NCBI RefSeq assembly: GCF_017491605.1
Contig: NZ_JAFGYY010000009.1
Coordinates: forward strand, 1-64,000
DNA from: Pseudomonas sp. 30_B
Lineage (GTDB): Bacteria > Pseudomonadota > Gammaproteobacteria > Pseudomonadales > Pseudomonadaceae
Direction of reading: 5' to 3'
Length of the DNA stretch: 64,000 bases
Shown: piece by piece, positions 1-9,700 of the stretch
How positions within the stretch are numbered: the first letter of the stretch is position 1
How the letters are laid out: each line of letters begins with the position of its first letter
Program-made: the position numbers and the translations under genes
The notes under the pieces: generated by a model
The model's input: only the letters and a program-made list of their open reading frames with translations
Told to the model about the DNA's origin: nothing
The model's database searches: none

Positions 1-2
1 CC

Positions 3-953
3 CCCCTGCTTGGCGGCCTGGGGCTGGCGCCAACCGGTGACGCGGCCGCCGCCGGGATGAACTTCGCGCGCTACTACCGACTGCTGCAGCAGGCCGCCGG
101 GTTGCTGGGCAGCAGCGACTTCTTCCTGCACCTGGGCCAGCGCTACAACCTCTACGACCTGGGCGTGATCGGCTACGCCCTGATCAGCGCGGCCAACCTG
201 CGGCGCTCCTGGGATATCTCCCTCGGCCAGCCGTCGAGCCTGATGCCGCACCCCATCCACACCCAGCTCGACGAGGACGCCAGCCACATCCGCCTGACCC
301 TGCAGCTGCCGCCGTTCAGCGAGGTGGAGCGCAATGCGCTGTGCGAGGAATGGCTAAGCAGCACCTGGCGCTGGCTATGCCAGCGGTTGCCTGAGCTGGA
401 AGGCTGCACCGGCATGCAGATTCACCTCCCCTACCCGCCGCCGACCCATGCGAAGGTCTATCAGGAGCTGTTCCCCGGACAATGCCGGTTCAATAGCGCG
501 CAGGCGCAACTGTGGATTCCCCGGGAATTCCACGACCGCCCCTTCTCCACCGCCAACCCGACCGTAACGCGCCTGTGCCAGGCCCAGGGCGCGGCGACCC
601 TGGCCAGCTTCGAGCGCGGCCAGACGCTGCCCGACGACGTGCGCTTCTATCTGCTGCAGAACGCCCGCATCCCCCTGCCCGACCTGGAGCAGACCGCCGC
701 CTGGCTGCGCATGCCGCCCTACACCCTGCAACGGCGCTTGCGCGAATACGGCCTGACCTTCAAGGGCATCGTGCTGGAGGTGCGCATGGCGCTGGCCCAG
801 CGCTACCTGCTGGCCAGCCGCATGGCCTTGCAGGAGATCGCCTTCCTGCTCGGCTACGAGCATGTGACCAGCTTCCACCGGGCGTTCCAGCGTTATACGG
901 GGACGACGCCGGAGCGCTTCCGCGCCGATGGCGGGAAGCGCGAGACGCAATAA
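3..953 (+). CDS. AraC-family transcriptional regulator (5' end outside window)
   Basis: This is the C-terminal part of an AraC-type regulator. The frame stays open to the left edge, and the first visible residues already belong to the arabinose-binding-like N-terminal domain typical of this subfamily (LGQRYNLYDLGVIGYALIS). I therefore read the ATG at 57 as internal and the gene as partial. The last 100 residues hold the two helix-turn-helix motifs: a first helix pair near TAAWLRMPPYTLQRRLREYG and the canonical second one EIAFLLGYEHVTSFHRAFQR followed by TPERFR. It runs towards the molybdenum hydroxylase genes, with a shared hairpin between the stops. The ligand and targets cannot be told from the sequence. 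Confidence 0.85.
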   Translation, partial: PLLGGLGLAPTGDAAAAGMNFARYYRLLQQAAGLLGSSDFFLHLGQRYNLYDLGVIGYALISAANLRRSWDISLGQPSSLMPHPIHTQLDEDASHIRLTLQLPPFSEVERNALCEEWLSSTWRWLCQRLPELEGCTGMQIHLPYPPPTHAKVYQELFPGQCRFNSAQAQLWIPREFHDRPFSTANPTVTRLCQAQGAATLASFERGQTLPDDVRFYLLQNARIPLPDLEQTAAWLRMPPYTLQRRLREYGLTFKGIVLEVRMALAQRYLLASRMALQEIAFLLGYEHVTSFHRAFQRYTGTTPERFRADGGKRETQ

Positions 954-962
954 GGGCGAGGC

Positions 963-987
963 CGCCCCTCTCGCGGGGAGAGGGGCG
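963..987. terminator. Bidirectional hairpin between convergent genes
   Basis: A 10-bp perfect stem (CGCCCCTCTC / GAGAGGGGCG) with a 5-nt loop lies between the stop of the AraC gene and the stop of the opposing hydroxylase gene. There is no clear T-tract on either strand, so termination efficiency is uncertain. The position suits a shared terminator. Confidence 0.55.
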
Positions 988-995
988 AGCCCTGC

Positions 996-3242
996 TCAGG
1001 CCTGCAACTGATTACCGATCGGCAGGATGCGGATACGTTTGCCGCTGGCGGCGAACAGCGCGTTGGCCAGCGCCGGCGCCAAGGGCGGCACGCCGGGTTC
1101 GCCGACACCGCTTGGCGGCACCGCCGAGGGCACGATATGCACCTCCACCACGGGCATCTCGTTGATGCGCAACACCTGGAAGTCGTGGAAGTTGGACTGA
1201 TCCACCTTCCCGTCGGTCAGGGTGATGGCGCTGTGCATCGCGGCCGACAGGGCGAAGCCGATTCCACCCTCCATCTGCGCCTTGATCACGTCCGGGTTGA
1301 TCGCCAGGCCGCAGTCCACCGCGCAGACCACGCGATCCACCTTGAAGCTGTGGTCCGCCTTGACCGTCACTTCCACCACCTGGGCCACGAAGCTGCCGAA
1401 GGATTCGTGCACGGCGATGCCGCGGCCGCGCTGCTCGCCCTCGGTGCCCTTGGCCAGCGGCGCCTGCCAGTTGGCCCGTTGTGCGGCCAGCTCCAGCACG
1501 CCGCGATGGCGGGGATGGTCCTTCAATAGTGCGCGGCGGAATTCGTACGGGTCCTTGCCGGCGGCGATGGCGGCCTCGTCGACCAGCGTCTCGGTGGAGA
1601 ACGCCGTGTGGGTGTGCCCCACGGAGCGCCACCATTGGGTCGGCACCGTGACGTTCTCCGCCAGGGCTTGCTCGATGCGCAGGTTGGGCACGGCGTACGG
1701 CAGGTCCTCCGCGCCCTCCACGACGACCTTGTCGATGCCGTCCTTCACCAATATCTTCTCGAACGGCGTGCCAATGAGGAATGACTGGCCCACCAGCCGC
1801 TGCTCCCAGCCCACCAGGTTGCCCGATCCGTCCACGGCCAGCCGCGCACGATGCAGGAACGCCGGGCGGTAGTAGCCGCCACGGGTGTCGTCCTCGCGGG
1901 TCCAGACCATCTTCACCGGTGCCTTGATGCCCTGCTCATGGGCCGCCTTGGCAATCGCCGCCGCCTCCAGCACATAGTCCGACTGCGGATTGGCGCGCCG
2001 GCCGAAACTGCCACCGGCATACAGCTGGGTGATCGTTACCTGTTCCGGCGCGACGCCAAGCAATTGCGCCACCGCCGCCTGGTCGGCGGTCTGCCACTGC
2101 TCGCCGTTCCATATCTGGCAACCGCCGCCGTCCTTGAGCTGGACCACGCAGTTCAGCGGCTCCATCGCCGCGTGGGCCAGGAACGGGAACTCATACTCCG
2201 CCTCGATGATCTTGGCCGGCTGCTTCAGGGCCTTGTCGACGTCGCCCACATTGCGCGCCACCAACCCGGGCTTGCCGGCCATCTCGCGGTACTGGGCGAA
2301 GATTTCCTTGCTGCCCATCCTGAATGCCTTGCTCTCGTCCCACTCGACCTGCAAGGAGTCACGGCCCTGGCGCGCGGCCCAGGTGTTCTTCGCCAGCACG
2401 GCCACACCGGCGAAGCGCGTCGGACTGCCGGGGAACTCGACCACCGCGACCACGCCCGGCACCGCCTTGGCCTTGGTCGCGTCGACCTTGGCCGGCACCC
2501 CGCCGAAACGCGGCGGGTGGGCGACGACGGCCACCAGCATGTCCGGCAGTTGGATGTCCTGGGTGAACACCGCCGAGCCATCGGTCTTGCCGCTGCTGTC
2601 GATGCGCGCGAGCCTTTCCTGGCCGATCAGCTTGAAGTCCTTCGGGTCCTTGAGCTTCACCTCGGCAGGCACCGGCTGTTTGGCCGCCGCTTCGGCCAGT
2701 TCGCCGAAGCCGGCCTTGCGCCCGGAGGCGGCGTGGGTCACCACGCCGTCATGTACCTGGATCTGCGCGGCGGGTACCTTCCACTGTTCGGCGGCGGCGC
2801 CCACCAGCATGGCGCGGGCGCTGGCGCCGGCCTTGCGCATCTGTTCGAAGGAGTTGGAAGTGGCCGTGCTGCCGCCGGTGCCCTGCAGGTTGCCGAAAGC
2901 CAGGTTGGCGTAGCGCTTGGCGTCGGCCGGCGCTCCTTCCACACGCACGTGAGCCCAGTCGGCATCCAGCTCCTCGGCCACCAGGGTGGCGAGGCCGGTG
3001 TAGCTGCCCTGCCCCATTTCCACGTGCTTGGCGATCACCGTCACCGTGCCGTCGGGGGCGATGCGCACGAAGGCGTTGGGCTCGAACTCGCCGGCCGCCT
3101 CGGCATCGCCCATGCGCGCGAGCAGCGGCGCGAAGTAGATGCCCAGGGCCAGGCCACCGGCGCCCCGGAGGAAATGCCGGCGGCTGAGGTTGAAGATGCC
3201 GCGCTGCTGCGCCTCTTCCTGATCGATGCGGGTATCACGCAT
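996..3242 (-). CDS. Molybdopterin-binding subunit of xanthine dehydrogenase/isoquinoline 1-oxidoreductase family (IorB-like)
   Basis: Large, molybdenum-cofactor subunit of a periplasmic hydroxylase or aldehyde dehydrogenase. The chosen ATG at 3242 is preceded by a strong GAGGAG and gives 748 residues; the open frame extends further upstream but overlaps the partner gene. Residues 20-25 are SRRHFL, a twin-arginine motif followed by a hydrophobic stretch, so Tat export is expected. Family hallmarks include HVEMGQGSYTGLATLVAEEL near the N-terminus, GGSFGRRANPQSDYVLEAA mid-protein and the C-terminal GVGEPGVPPLAPALANALF that contacts the cofactor. It lies 11 bp downstream of the iron-sulfur subunit. 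No cytochrome c subunit is beside it, although related clusters often carry one. The true substrate (N-heterocycle or aldehyde) is unknown. Confidence 0.88.
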   Translation of the reverse strand: MRDTRIDQEEAQQRGIFNLSRRHFLRGAGGLALGIYFAPLLARMGDAEAAGEFEPNAFVRIAPDGTVTVIAKHVEMGQGSYTGLATLVAEELDADWAHVRVEGAPADAKRYANLAFGNLQGTGGSTATSNSFEQMRKAGASARAMLVGAAAEQWKVPAAQIQVHDGVVTHAASGRKAGFGELAEAAAKQPVPAEVKLKDPKDFKLIGQERLARIDSSGKTDGSAVFTQDIQLPDMLVAVVAHPPRFGGVPAKVDATKAKAVPGVVAVVEFPGSPTRFAGVAVLAKNTWAARQGRDSLQVEWDESKAFRMGSKEIFAQYREMAGKPGLVARNVGDVDKALKQPAKIIEAEYEFPFLAHAAMEPLNCVVQLKDGGGCQIWNGEQWQTADQAAVAQLLGVAPEQVTITQLYAGGSFGRRANPQSDYVLEAAAIAKAAHEQGIKAPVKMVWTREDDTRGGYYRPAFLHRARLAVDGSGNLVGWEQRLVGQSFLIGTPFEKILVKDGIDKVVVEGAEDLPYAVPNLRIEQALAENVTVPTQWWRSVGHTHTAFSTETLVDEAAIAAGKDPYEFRRALLKDHPRHRGVLELAAQRANWQAPLAKGTEGEQRGRGIAVHESFGSFVAQVVEVTVKADHSFKVDRVVCAVDCGLAINPDVIKAQMEGGIGFALSAAMHSAITLTDGKVDQSNFHDFQVLRINEMPVVEVHIVPSAVPPSGVGEPGVPPLAPALANALFAASGKRIRILPIGNQLQA

Positions 3243-3253
3243 GTCGGAGCTCC

Positions 3254-3712
3254 TCAGGCCAGGGTCTTGGCAGCGTCGTGGATGGCGGCGCGAATTCGCG
3301 CGTAGGTGGCGCAGCGGCAGATGTTGCCGCTCATGGCCGTGTCGATGTCGGCATCGCTGGGCGCCTTGTTGGAGGCCAGCAGCGCGGTGGCGGACATGAT
3401 CTGCCCGGACTGGCAGTAACCGCACTGCACCACGTCCAGCCGCCGCCAGGCGTCCTGCACGGCCTTGCCGGCGGGCTGTTCGCTCACGGCCTCGATGGTG
3501 GTGACCTTCTTGCCCGCCACCGCCGAAAGCGGCGTGACGCAGGAGCGCGTCGGCTGGCCGTCGATGTGCACCGTGCAGGCGCCGCACAGCGCCATGCCGC
3601 AGCCGTACTTGGTGCCGGTCAGCCCGGCGACGTCGCGCAGGGCCCAGAGCAGCGGCATCTCGCCGGGCGCGTCGAATTCATGGTCCTTGCCGTTCAGGTT
3701 CAGGGTAATCAT
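3254..3712 (-). CDS. [2Fe-2S] subunit of the molybdenum hydroxylase (IorA-like)
   Basis: Small electron-transfer subunit with two [2Fe-2S] clusters, partner of the molybdopterin subunit just downstream. The plant-ferredoxin-like N-terminal domain carries [15 protein letters not shown] plus a later Cys. The C-terminal four-helix domain carries [10 protein letters not shown] and CRCATY. I chose the ATG at 3712 (152 residues), with AGAGG about 11 bases upstream; a GTG at 3724 would add four residues but sits directly on the purine run. There is no signal peptide, as expected for a subunit co-exported with its Tat-bearing partner. Electrons would pass to a cytochrome encoded elsewhere. Confidence 0.88.
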   Translation of the reverse strand: MITLNLNGKDHEFDAPGEMPLLWALRDVAGLTGTKYGCGMALCGACTVHIDGQPTRSCVTPLSAVAGKKVTTIEAVSEQPAGKAVQDAWRRLDVVQCGYCQSGQIMSATALLASNKAPSDADIDTAMSGNICRCATYARIRAAIHDAAKTLA

Positions 3713-3884
3713 CGGCGAGTTCACCTCTTCCTCGGGTGATGGGATGGCCGCAGCCCCCTGGCTCCGGCACGCATCGGTTCAGCCTAGGCGCTATGCCCGG
3801 CACGCGCCGCGACGATACGCGAAGAAAGCGCCGAGCGGTTTGCCTGGTCCTGCGCAGCCTTGCCTGAAACTGCCGGCGCTGGGC

Positions 3885-6659
3885 TCAGGCGTCCGCGCGC
3901 TCGCCCAGCGCCAGCGCTGCCCGTGGGCGTACCGGCGCGCTGCGATCCCAGCCATAGCGTCGCGCGAACCAGCCTTTCACCGCCTGGGTCAGCACCATGT
4001 AGCCTGCCAGGATGCCCGCCAGCCACGGCCAGTAGGCCAGCGGCAAGGCCTGCATGCGGAACGAGTGGGCCAGCGGTCCCATGGGCAGGAACACCGCCAC
4101 CGCGATGATCGCCAGGGTCATCCCCAGCAGCGGCCAGGCCGCGCGGCTCTGCAGGAAGGGGATGCGCCGCGTGCGGATCATGTGCACCACCAGCAGTTGC
4201 GAGATCAACCCTTCAACGAACCAGCCGGACTGGAACAGCGCCTGGTGCTCGGGCGCATTGGCGCCCAGGGCGAACCACAGGACCAGGAAGGTGGCGATGT
4301 CGAACAGCGAGCTGACCGGCCCGAAGAACACCATGAAGCGTCCCAGTCCGCCCGGGTTCCACTGCTGCGGGCGGCGCAGCTGCTCGTCGTCGACATGGTC
4401 GAAGGGAATGGCGATCTGCGACAGGTCGTACAGCAGGTTCTGCACCAGCAACTGCAACGGCAGCATCGGCAGGAATGGAATGAAGGCGCTGGCCACCAGT
4501 ACGCTGAACACGTTGCCGAAGTTGGAACTGGCGGTCATGCGGATGTACTTGAGCATGTTGGCGAAGGTGCGGCGGCCTTCGATCACGCCCTCCTCCAGCA
4601 CCAGCAGGCTCTTTTCCAGCAGGATCAGGTCGGCGGCTTCCTTGGCGATGTCCACCGCCGAGTCCACCGAGATGCCGATATCCGCCGTGCGCAGCGCCGG
4701 GGCGTCGTTGATGCCGTCGCCGAGGAAACCCACCACGTGCCCGCGCTCGCGCAGCACGCGCACCAGCCGTTCCTTGTGACCGGGGGTGAGCTTGGCGAAC
4801 AGCGTGGTGTGCTCGGCCAGCTCGCCCAGTGCCGCATCGTCGAGGCTGTCCAGCTGCGGGCCGAGGAGCACGCCCTGCACCGGCAGGCCGACGTCGCGGC
4901 AGACCTTCAGGGTGACCCGCTCGTTGTCACCGGTCAGCACCTTCACCGCCACCCCGTTTTCCGCCAGGGCGCGCAACGCCGGGGCGGTGGTTTCCTTCGG
5001 CGGATCGAGGAAGGCGATGTAGCCGGCCAGGCACAGCCCGGTCTCGTCGGCCACGCCATAGCCCTCGCGTTCCGCCGGCAATTCGCGGGTCGCCACCGCG
5101 ACCACCCGCAGGCCTTCCCGGTTGAGGTCCTCGGCGACCGCGCGGATGCTCGCCAGGCGCTCGCCGTCCAGCGGCACCACGGCATCGCCGGCCTCCACCG
5201 CGATGCAGACGTCCAGCACCTCCTCCAGCGCGCCCTTGCAGATCAGCAGGTGATGACCATCCGGCTCGCGAACCACCACCGACATGCGCCGGCGGGCGAA
5301 GTCGAAGGGAATCTCGTCGACCTTGCGGTAGCGGCTGTCCACCCGCAGCGCGTGGCGCAGCTCGACGTGTTCCAGCACGGCCACGTCCAGCAGGTTCTTC
5401 AACCCGGTCTGGTGGTGGCTGTTGAGGAAAGCCAGCTGCAGGACGCGGTCCTGGACCTGGCCGAAGGCATCGGTGTGACGCTCCAGCACGATGCGGTCCT
5501 GGGTCAGGGTGCCGGTCTTGTCGGTGCAGAGGATGTCCATCGCGCCGAAGTTCTGGATGGCGTCCAGGCGCTTGACGATGACCTTGCGCCGGCTCAGCGC
5601 CACCGCGCCCTTGGCCAGGGTCGAGGTGACGATCATCGGGAGCATTTCCGGGGTCAGACCGACGGCGATGGACAACGCGAACAGCGCCGCCTGCAACCAG
5701 TCGCCCTTGGTGAAGCCGTTGATCAGCAGCACCAGCGGCGCCATTACCAGCATGAAGCGGATCAGCAGCCAGCTGACCTTGTTCACCCCGGCCTGGAAGG
5801 CGGTGGGCGCCGGGTCCGCCGCGATCACCCGTTCGGCCAGCGAGCCGAAGTAGGTGCGCGCTCCGGTGCCGACCACCACGGCCTGCGCCGAACCGCTGAT
5901 GACGTTGGTGCCCATGAAGCATAGGTTGTCGCGCTCCAGCGGATTGCACTGGCGGGCATCGCGCAGCTGGGCGAATTTCTCCACCGGCAGTGATTCGCCG
6001 GTCAGCGCCGCCTGGCCGACGAACAGGTCCTTGGCGCTGAGCAGCCGCACATCCGCCGGCACCATGTCGCCGGCCGACAGCCACAGCACATCGCCGGGCA
6101 CCAGCTGGCGGATCGGCACTTCCTGCCTGCGCAGCGGACCTTCGCCATCGGGGCTGCGGAACACCGTGGCGGTATTGCTGACCATCGCCTTGAGCTGTTC
6201 GGCGGCGCGGTTCGAGCGCTTCTCCTGGACGAAGCGCATCAGCGTGGAAATCAGCACCATGCTGCCGATCACCACAGCGGCTTCGGCGTCCTCGGTCACC
6301 CAGGAGATCGCCGCCAACAGGCTCAGCAACAGGTTGAAGGGGTTGCAGTAGCAGTACCAGAGGTGCAGCCAGGCACCGATCGGGCGGTCCTGCTCCACTT
6401 CGTTCGGGCCCGAGCGCAGGCGCCGTTCTTCGGCTTCCGATTCGCTGAGTCCCTCGCGGCGACTGCCCAGCCGATCGAGCGCTGCCTGGGGCTCCAGCAC
6501 CGACCACTCCAGCAAGGCACCTGCCAGGGGTGCGGGCGCATGTCGCCCCGCCGCGGCGCCCCGCAGCAGGTCGCGCGCAGCAAGGCGGCGCAACTGACGA
6601 GCGGGAAAGCCCTTGTTGATGAATTCCAGCAGGTGGGTCCTGAGGTGATCCAGGCGCAT
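3885..6659 (-). CDS. mgtA: Magnesium-translocating P-type ATPase (MgtA/MgtB family)
   Basis: Inner-membrane P-type (IIIB) ATPase that imports Mg2+ at the cost of ATP; 924 residues, slightly longer than E. coli MgtA. The phosphorylation loop DKTGTLT has its aspartate at residue 380. The actuator motif TGES and the hinge GDGINDAPALR are intact, and hydrophobic segments cluster around residues 100-150, 285-360 and 680-900. The ATG at 6659 has AGGGAG at proper spacing. The gene is followed on the same strand, after 172 bp, by the molybdenum hydroxylase pair, which looks functionally unrelated. The 110-nt space upstream is too short for a classical mgtA Mg2+-sensing leader, and I see none. Confidence 0.93.
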   Translation of the reverse strand: MRLDHLRTHLLEFINKGFPARQLRRLAARDLLRGAAAGRHAPAPLAGALLEWSVLEPQAALDRLGSRREGLSESEAEERRLRSGPNEVEQDRPIGAWLHLWYCYCNPFNLLLSLLAAISWVTEDAEAAVVIGSMVLISTLMRFVQEKRSNRAAEQLKAMVSNTATVFRSPDGEGPLRRQEVPIRQLVPGDVLWLSAGDMVPADVRLLSAKDLFVGQAALTGESLPVEKFAQLRDARQCNPLERDNLCFMGTNVISGSAQAVVVGTGARTYFGSLAERVIAADPAPTAFQAGVNKVSWLLIRFMLVMAPLVLLINGFTKGDWLQAALFALSIAVGLTPEMLPMIVTSTLAKGAVALSRRKVIVKRLDAIQNFGAMDILCTDKTGTLTQDRIVLERHTDAFGQVQDRVLQLAFLNSHHQTGLKNLLDVAVLEHVELRHALRVDSRYRKVDEIPFDFARRRMSVVVREPDGHHLLICKGALEEVLDVCIAVEAGDAVVPLDGERLASIRAVAEDLNREGLRVVAVATRELPAEREGYGVADETGLCLAGYIAFLDPPKETTAPALRALAENGVAVKVLTGDNERVTLKVCRDVGLPVQGVLLGPQLDSLDDAALGELAEHTTLFAKLTPGHKERLVRVLRERGHVVGFLGDGINDAPALRTADIGISVDSAVDIAKEAADLILLEKSLLVLEEGVIEGRRTFANMLKYIRMTASSNFGNVFSVLVASAFIPFLPMLPLQLLVQNLLYDLSQIAIPFDHVDDEQLRRPQQWNPGGLGRFMVFFGPVSSLFDIATFLVLWFALGANAPEHQALFQSGWFVEGLISQLLVVHMIRTRRIPFLQSRAAWPLLGMTLAIIAVAVFLPMGPLAHSFRMQALPLAYWPWLAGILAGYMVLTQAVKGWFARRYGWDRSAPVRPRAALALGERADA

Positions 6660-6769
6660 GTCGACTCCCTGTTACCACCGGATAATTGGCGGCATCGGGA
6701 AGTCTGTAGGGCCTTTCTTAAGACGCCATGAAGGCTGGGAGCGGGCCGCCACGGGGCCGCGTCCTGGCG

Positions 6770-9700
6770 TCAGAAATCGCGCTTGTAGAAGATGTCCAGT
6801 GAACTGGCCAGGCCGCTGGCCGCCTCCAGGTAGACCTTCTTGCTCAGCAGGTAGCGCAAGGCGATGGTATTGGCCGGCTCGAACACGCCCACGCCGTAGC
6901 GCAGGCTGAGCTTGTCGGAGAGCTGGCCACTGGCGACCACGCTGGTGCTGTTGCCGGCGCCTTCGGTGTCCAGCTGGAAGTCCTTGATGCCCAGCTTCTG
7001 CGCGACCTCGCCGGTGAGCGGCGCACTGCCGGCCAGACCCAGGGCCAGCGCCGCCTCGCCCATCATGTTGCTGTCCTCGCCGGTGCTCATCGGCCGGCCC
7101 AGTACCAGGTAGGACAACGCCTGCTGCTGGCTCATCGCCGGTTCCGAGAACACCTCGCTGCGCGGCTGCTCGGCATTGCCGGTCAGGCGCAGGCCGGCGA
7201 TCACGTCGTCGACCTTGCGGATCGCCTCAATGTCGAGGTACGGCTGGTCAATGGGGCCGGCGAACAGCAGGCGCGCGCGGCGGATGGTCAGCTTCTGCCC
7301 GTAGGCACGGTAGCGGCCATTGTTCAGGCGCAGTTCGCCACGGGTATCGAGGTTGTCGCCGACGTGCACCTGGCCAGCCAGCTCGGCGTTCAGGCCGAAG
7401 CCCGAGAAGGTCAGCTTGTCCTCGCCGACGGTCACATCGACGTCCATGTGCAATGCACTGGCGGCCTTCTGTTCCTGCTTCTGGCCGACGATCACGGTGT
7501 CGTCGGACACCTTGACCGTCGAAGGCGGCAACTGGCGAATGGTGATGGCGCCACGGGGCACCTGCACCTTGCCGGAAACTGCCAGGCCCTCGCCTGCCAT
7601 GCGTATCGCCAGGTCCGGTTCGACCTCCAGTTCCGCGTAGGGGTCGACGGTCACGGGCAGGCGGTTGCCGCGCACGTTCAGGTCGACATTCAGCGCCTCG
7701 TTCCAGGCGATCCGCCCGGAGAGGTTACCGTTGCCGTGTTCCCCGGCCGTCCAGTTGCCGCTCAGGTCCACCTGCTCGCCAGCGATGCGCGCGTCCACCT
7801 GCAGGTGCTCCAGGCGAGTCGGCAGGTCGCCGCCGGACACTTCGCCATCGACCAGCCGCAGGTTGCCGTCCACCCGCGGTGCCAGGAGCCCGCCGGATAT
7901 CTGCCCGTTGCCGTGGAGCCGCCCTTTGAGGGTCTCCACTGCCGGTACGAAAGGCCGGGCGATGGACAGGTCCAGCCCGTTGAGGCTGAAGCTGCCGCTC
8001 ACCGGCTTGGATTTCGGCCGGGGATCGAGCTGCACCTGGGCATCCAGCGTGCCCAGCTTTTCGCCGTTGAACTGCAGGCGGGTGTCGATGCGACGGGGCG
8101 TCAGGCGGCTTTCCAGTTGCAGGCTCTGGTAGGGGAAATCGACCCAGTCGTCCTGCTCCTTCAGGCGCAGCGTGCCGCTGCCGGCGTTGAGCAGGATCGA
8201 ACCATTCGGACCGCTGGCCGGCAGGTCCAGCTGCACGTCGCCGTCCAGTTGGCCGCGCCAGGCGAAGTCTTCCGGCAGCCAGCGGGCCAGGCTGTCCAGC
8301 GGGAACTGGCGCAAGTGCAGGCGCATGCGCGGGTCGGGCATCAGGCGCTGGTCTTCCGCGCACAGGCTGGCCGGGCCCGAGGCCCAGCAGTGCGCGCCGA
8401 GGGTCAGCCGGCCATCGGCCAGCCGCTCCAGCTTCGCCGGCTGTTGCAGGCGCCAATCCTGCCCGCCGCTCTGGATATCGCCCTGCGCCAGGCGGCCACG
8501 CCAGTCGCGGCCATTCCAGGTGCCGTCCAGGCCCAGCGCGAGGACCACCGGCTTGCCTTGCAGGTTCAGCGTGAGCTGCTGGCGCTGCTTGTCACCGCTG
8601 CCCTCCAGCTTGAGCGTGCCCAGGCGCGTGTCGCCGCTGCGCAGGCCCTGCACCTGCAGGTCCAGGCGGCCACGCTGGGCGGCATCCAGTTTCGCATCCA
8701 GCGCCAGGGTGCGCAGGCTCTGGCCGGCGTAGGCGACACGCTGGCCATTGAGCGCCAATTGGCCCTGCGGTGCTTGCAGGGTGCCGGCCAGGTCGAGGCG
8801 GCCACTCACTTGGCCGGCGAGCTGCGGCCACAGCTGGCCCAATTGATTCAGGGCGAGGTCCAGCTTTCCGGAAAGCCGCTGCTCCAGCGCCGCCTGGCCG
8901 GTGATGCGGTTGTCGCCCAGTTGCAGGATCAGGTCATCCGCCTTCCAGGCCTGCCCGGCACCTTCGGCGCGGGCCTTGATCACTGCCGGCTGGCCGCGCA
9001 GGCGGCCTTGCAGGTCGAGGTTCGCGGACAGGTTGAGACTGCCGCCCTTGAGCGAGCCCTGGCTGCGCAGCGGTCCGCCCAGGCGGCCCGGCATCTCCTT
9101 CAACCAATAGGCGGGATCGAGGTCGCGCAGGTCGAAGGCGGCGTCCCAACTGACGGTGTCGGCAAAACCTACCTTCACATGCCCTTCGGCCTTGCCCTGC
9201 CCCGCCACCAGTTGCAGCGACGGCAGGAAGACTTCCGACAGGTTGCCGGAAACCGGGCTGGCCAGGGTGAACGCCCCCGCCGGACCATTCAGTGCCGCAT
9301 CGAAGTTGCCCAGGTAGGCGCCGTCGCGGTACTGCACCTCGGCCTTGAGACTGTGCACGCTCACTGGTGGCTCTTCGATAGCCGGGTACAGGCGCCGCCA
9401 GGGGAAGTCCAGCCAGTCGAGCGTGGCGTCGGCGGCAAAGCCGTCCTGCCAGTCGAGCCGGCCCTGCACGCCCAACCGTTGCGCCTGGGCGGCAGTCAGG
9501 TCGAGCGCGGCGATATCCGCGCCCTTGGCGTCGACGCGGCCGCGCAGGGTCAGCACCACCGGACTGTCGTCGGCCGGCAACAGGGCCGCGCCGGCGATCT
9601 GGTAGCCGTTCTTCAGGTCGCCACTGGCATTCAGGCGGACCTGATTCAGCGTCAACGTATCGGGCAACGAGGCATCGGCCTTGAAGCCGTCGGCCAGCAC

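Noticed and set aside
3465..5924. Long open frame (819 codons) on the plus strand opposite mgtA
   Set aside because: Its composition is that of the complementary strand of a high-GC gene, it has no domain I can recognise, and mgtA on the other strand has all its motifs.
6660..6769. Mg2+-sensing leader upstream of mgtA
   Set aside because: Only 110 nt are available and there is no leader ORF or paired structure comparable to known mgtA leaders.
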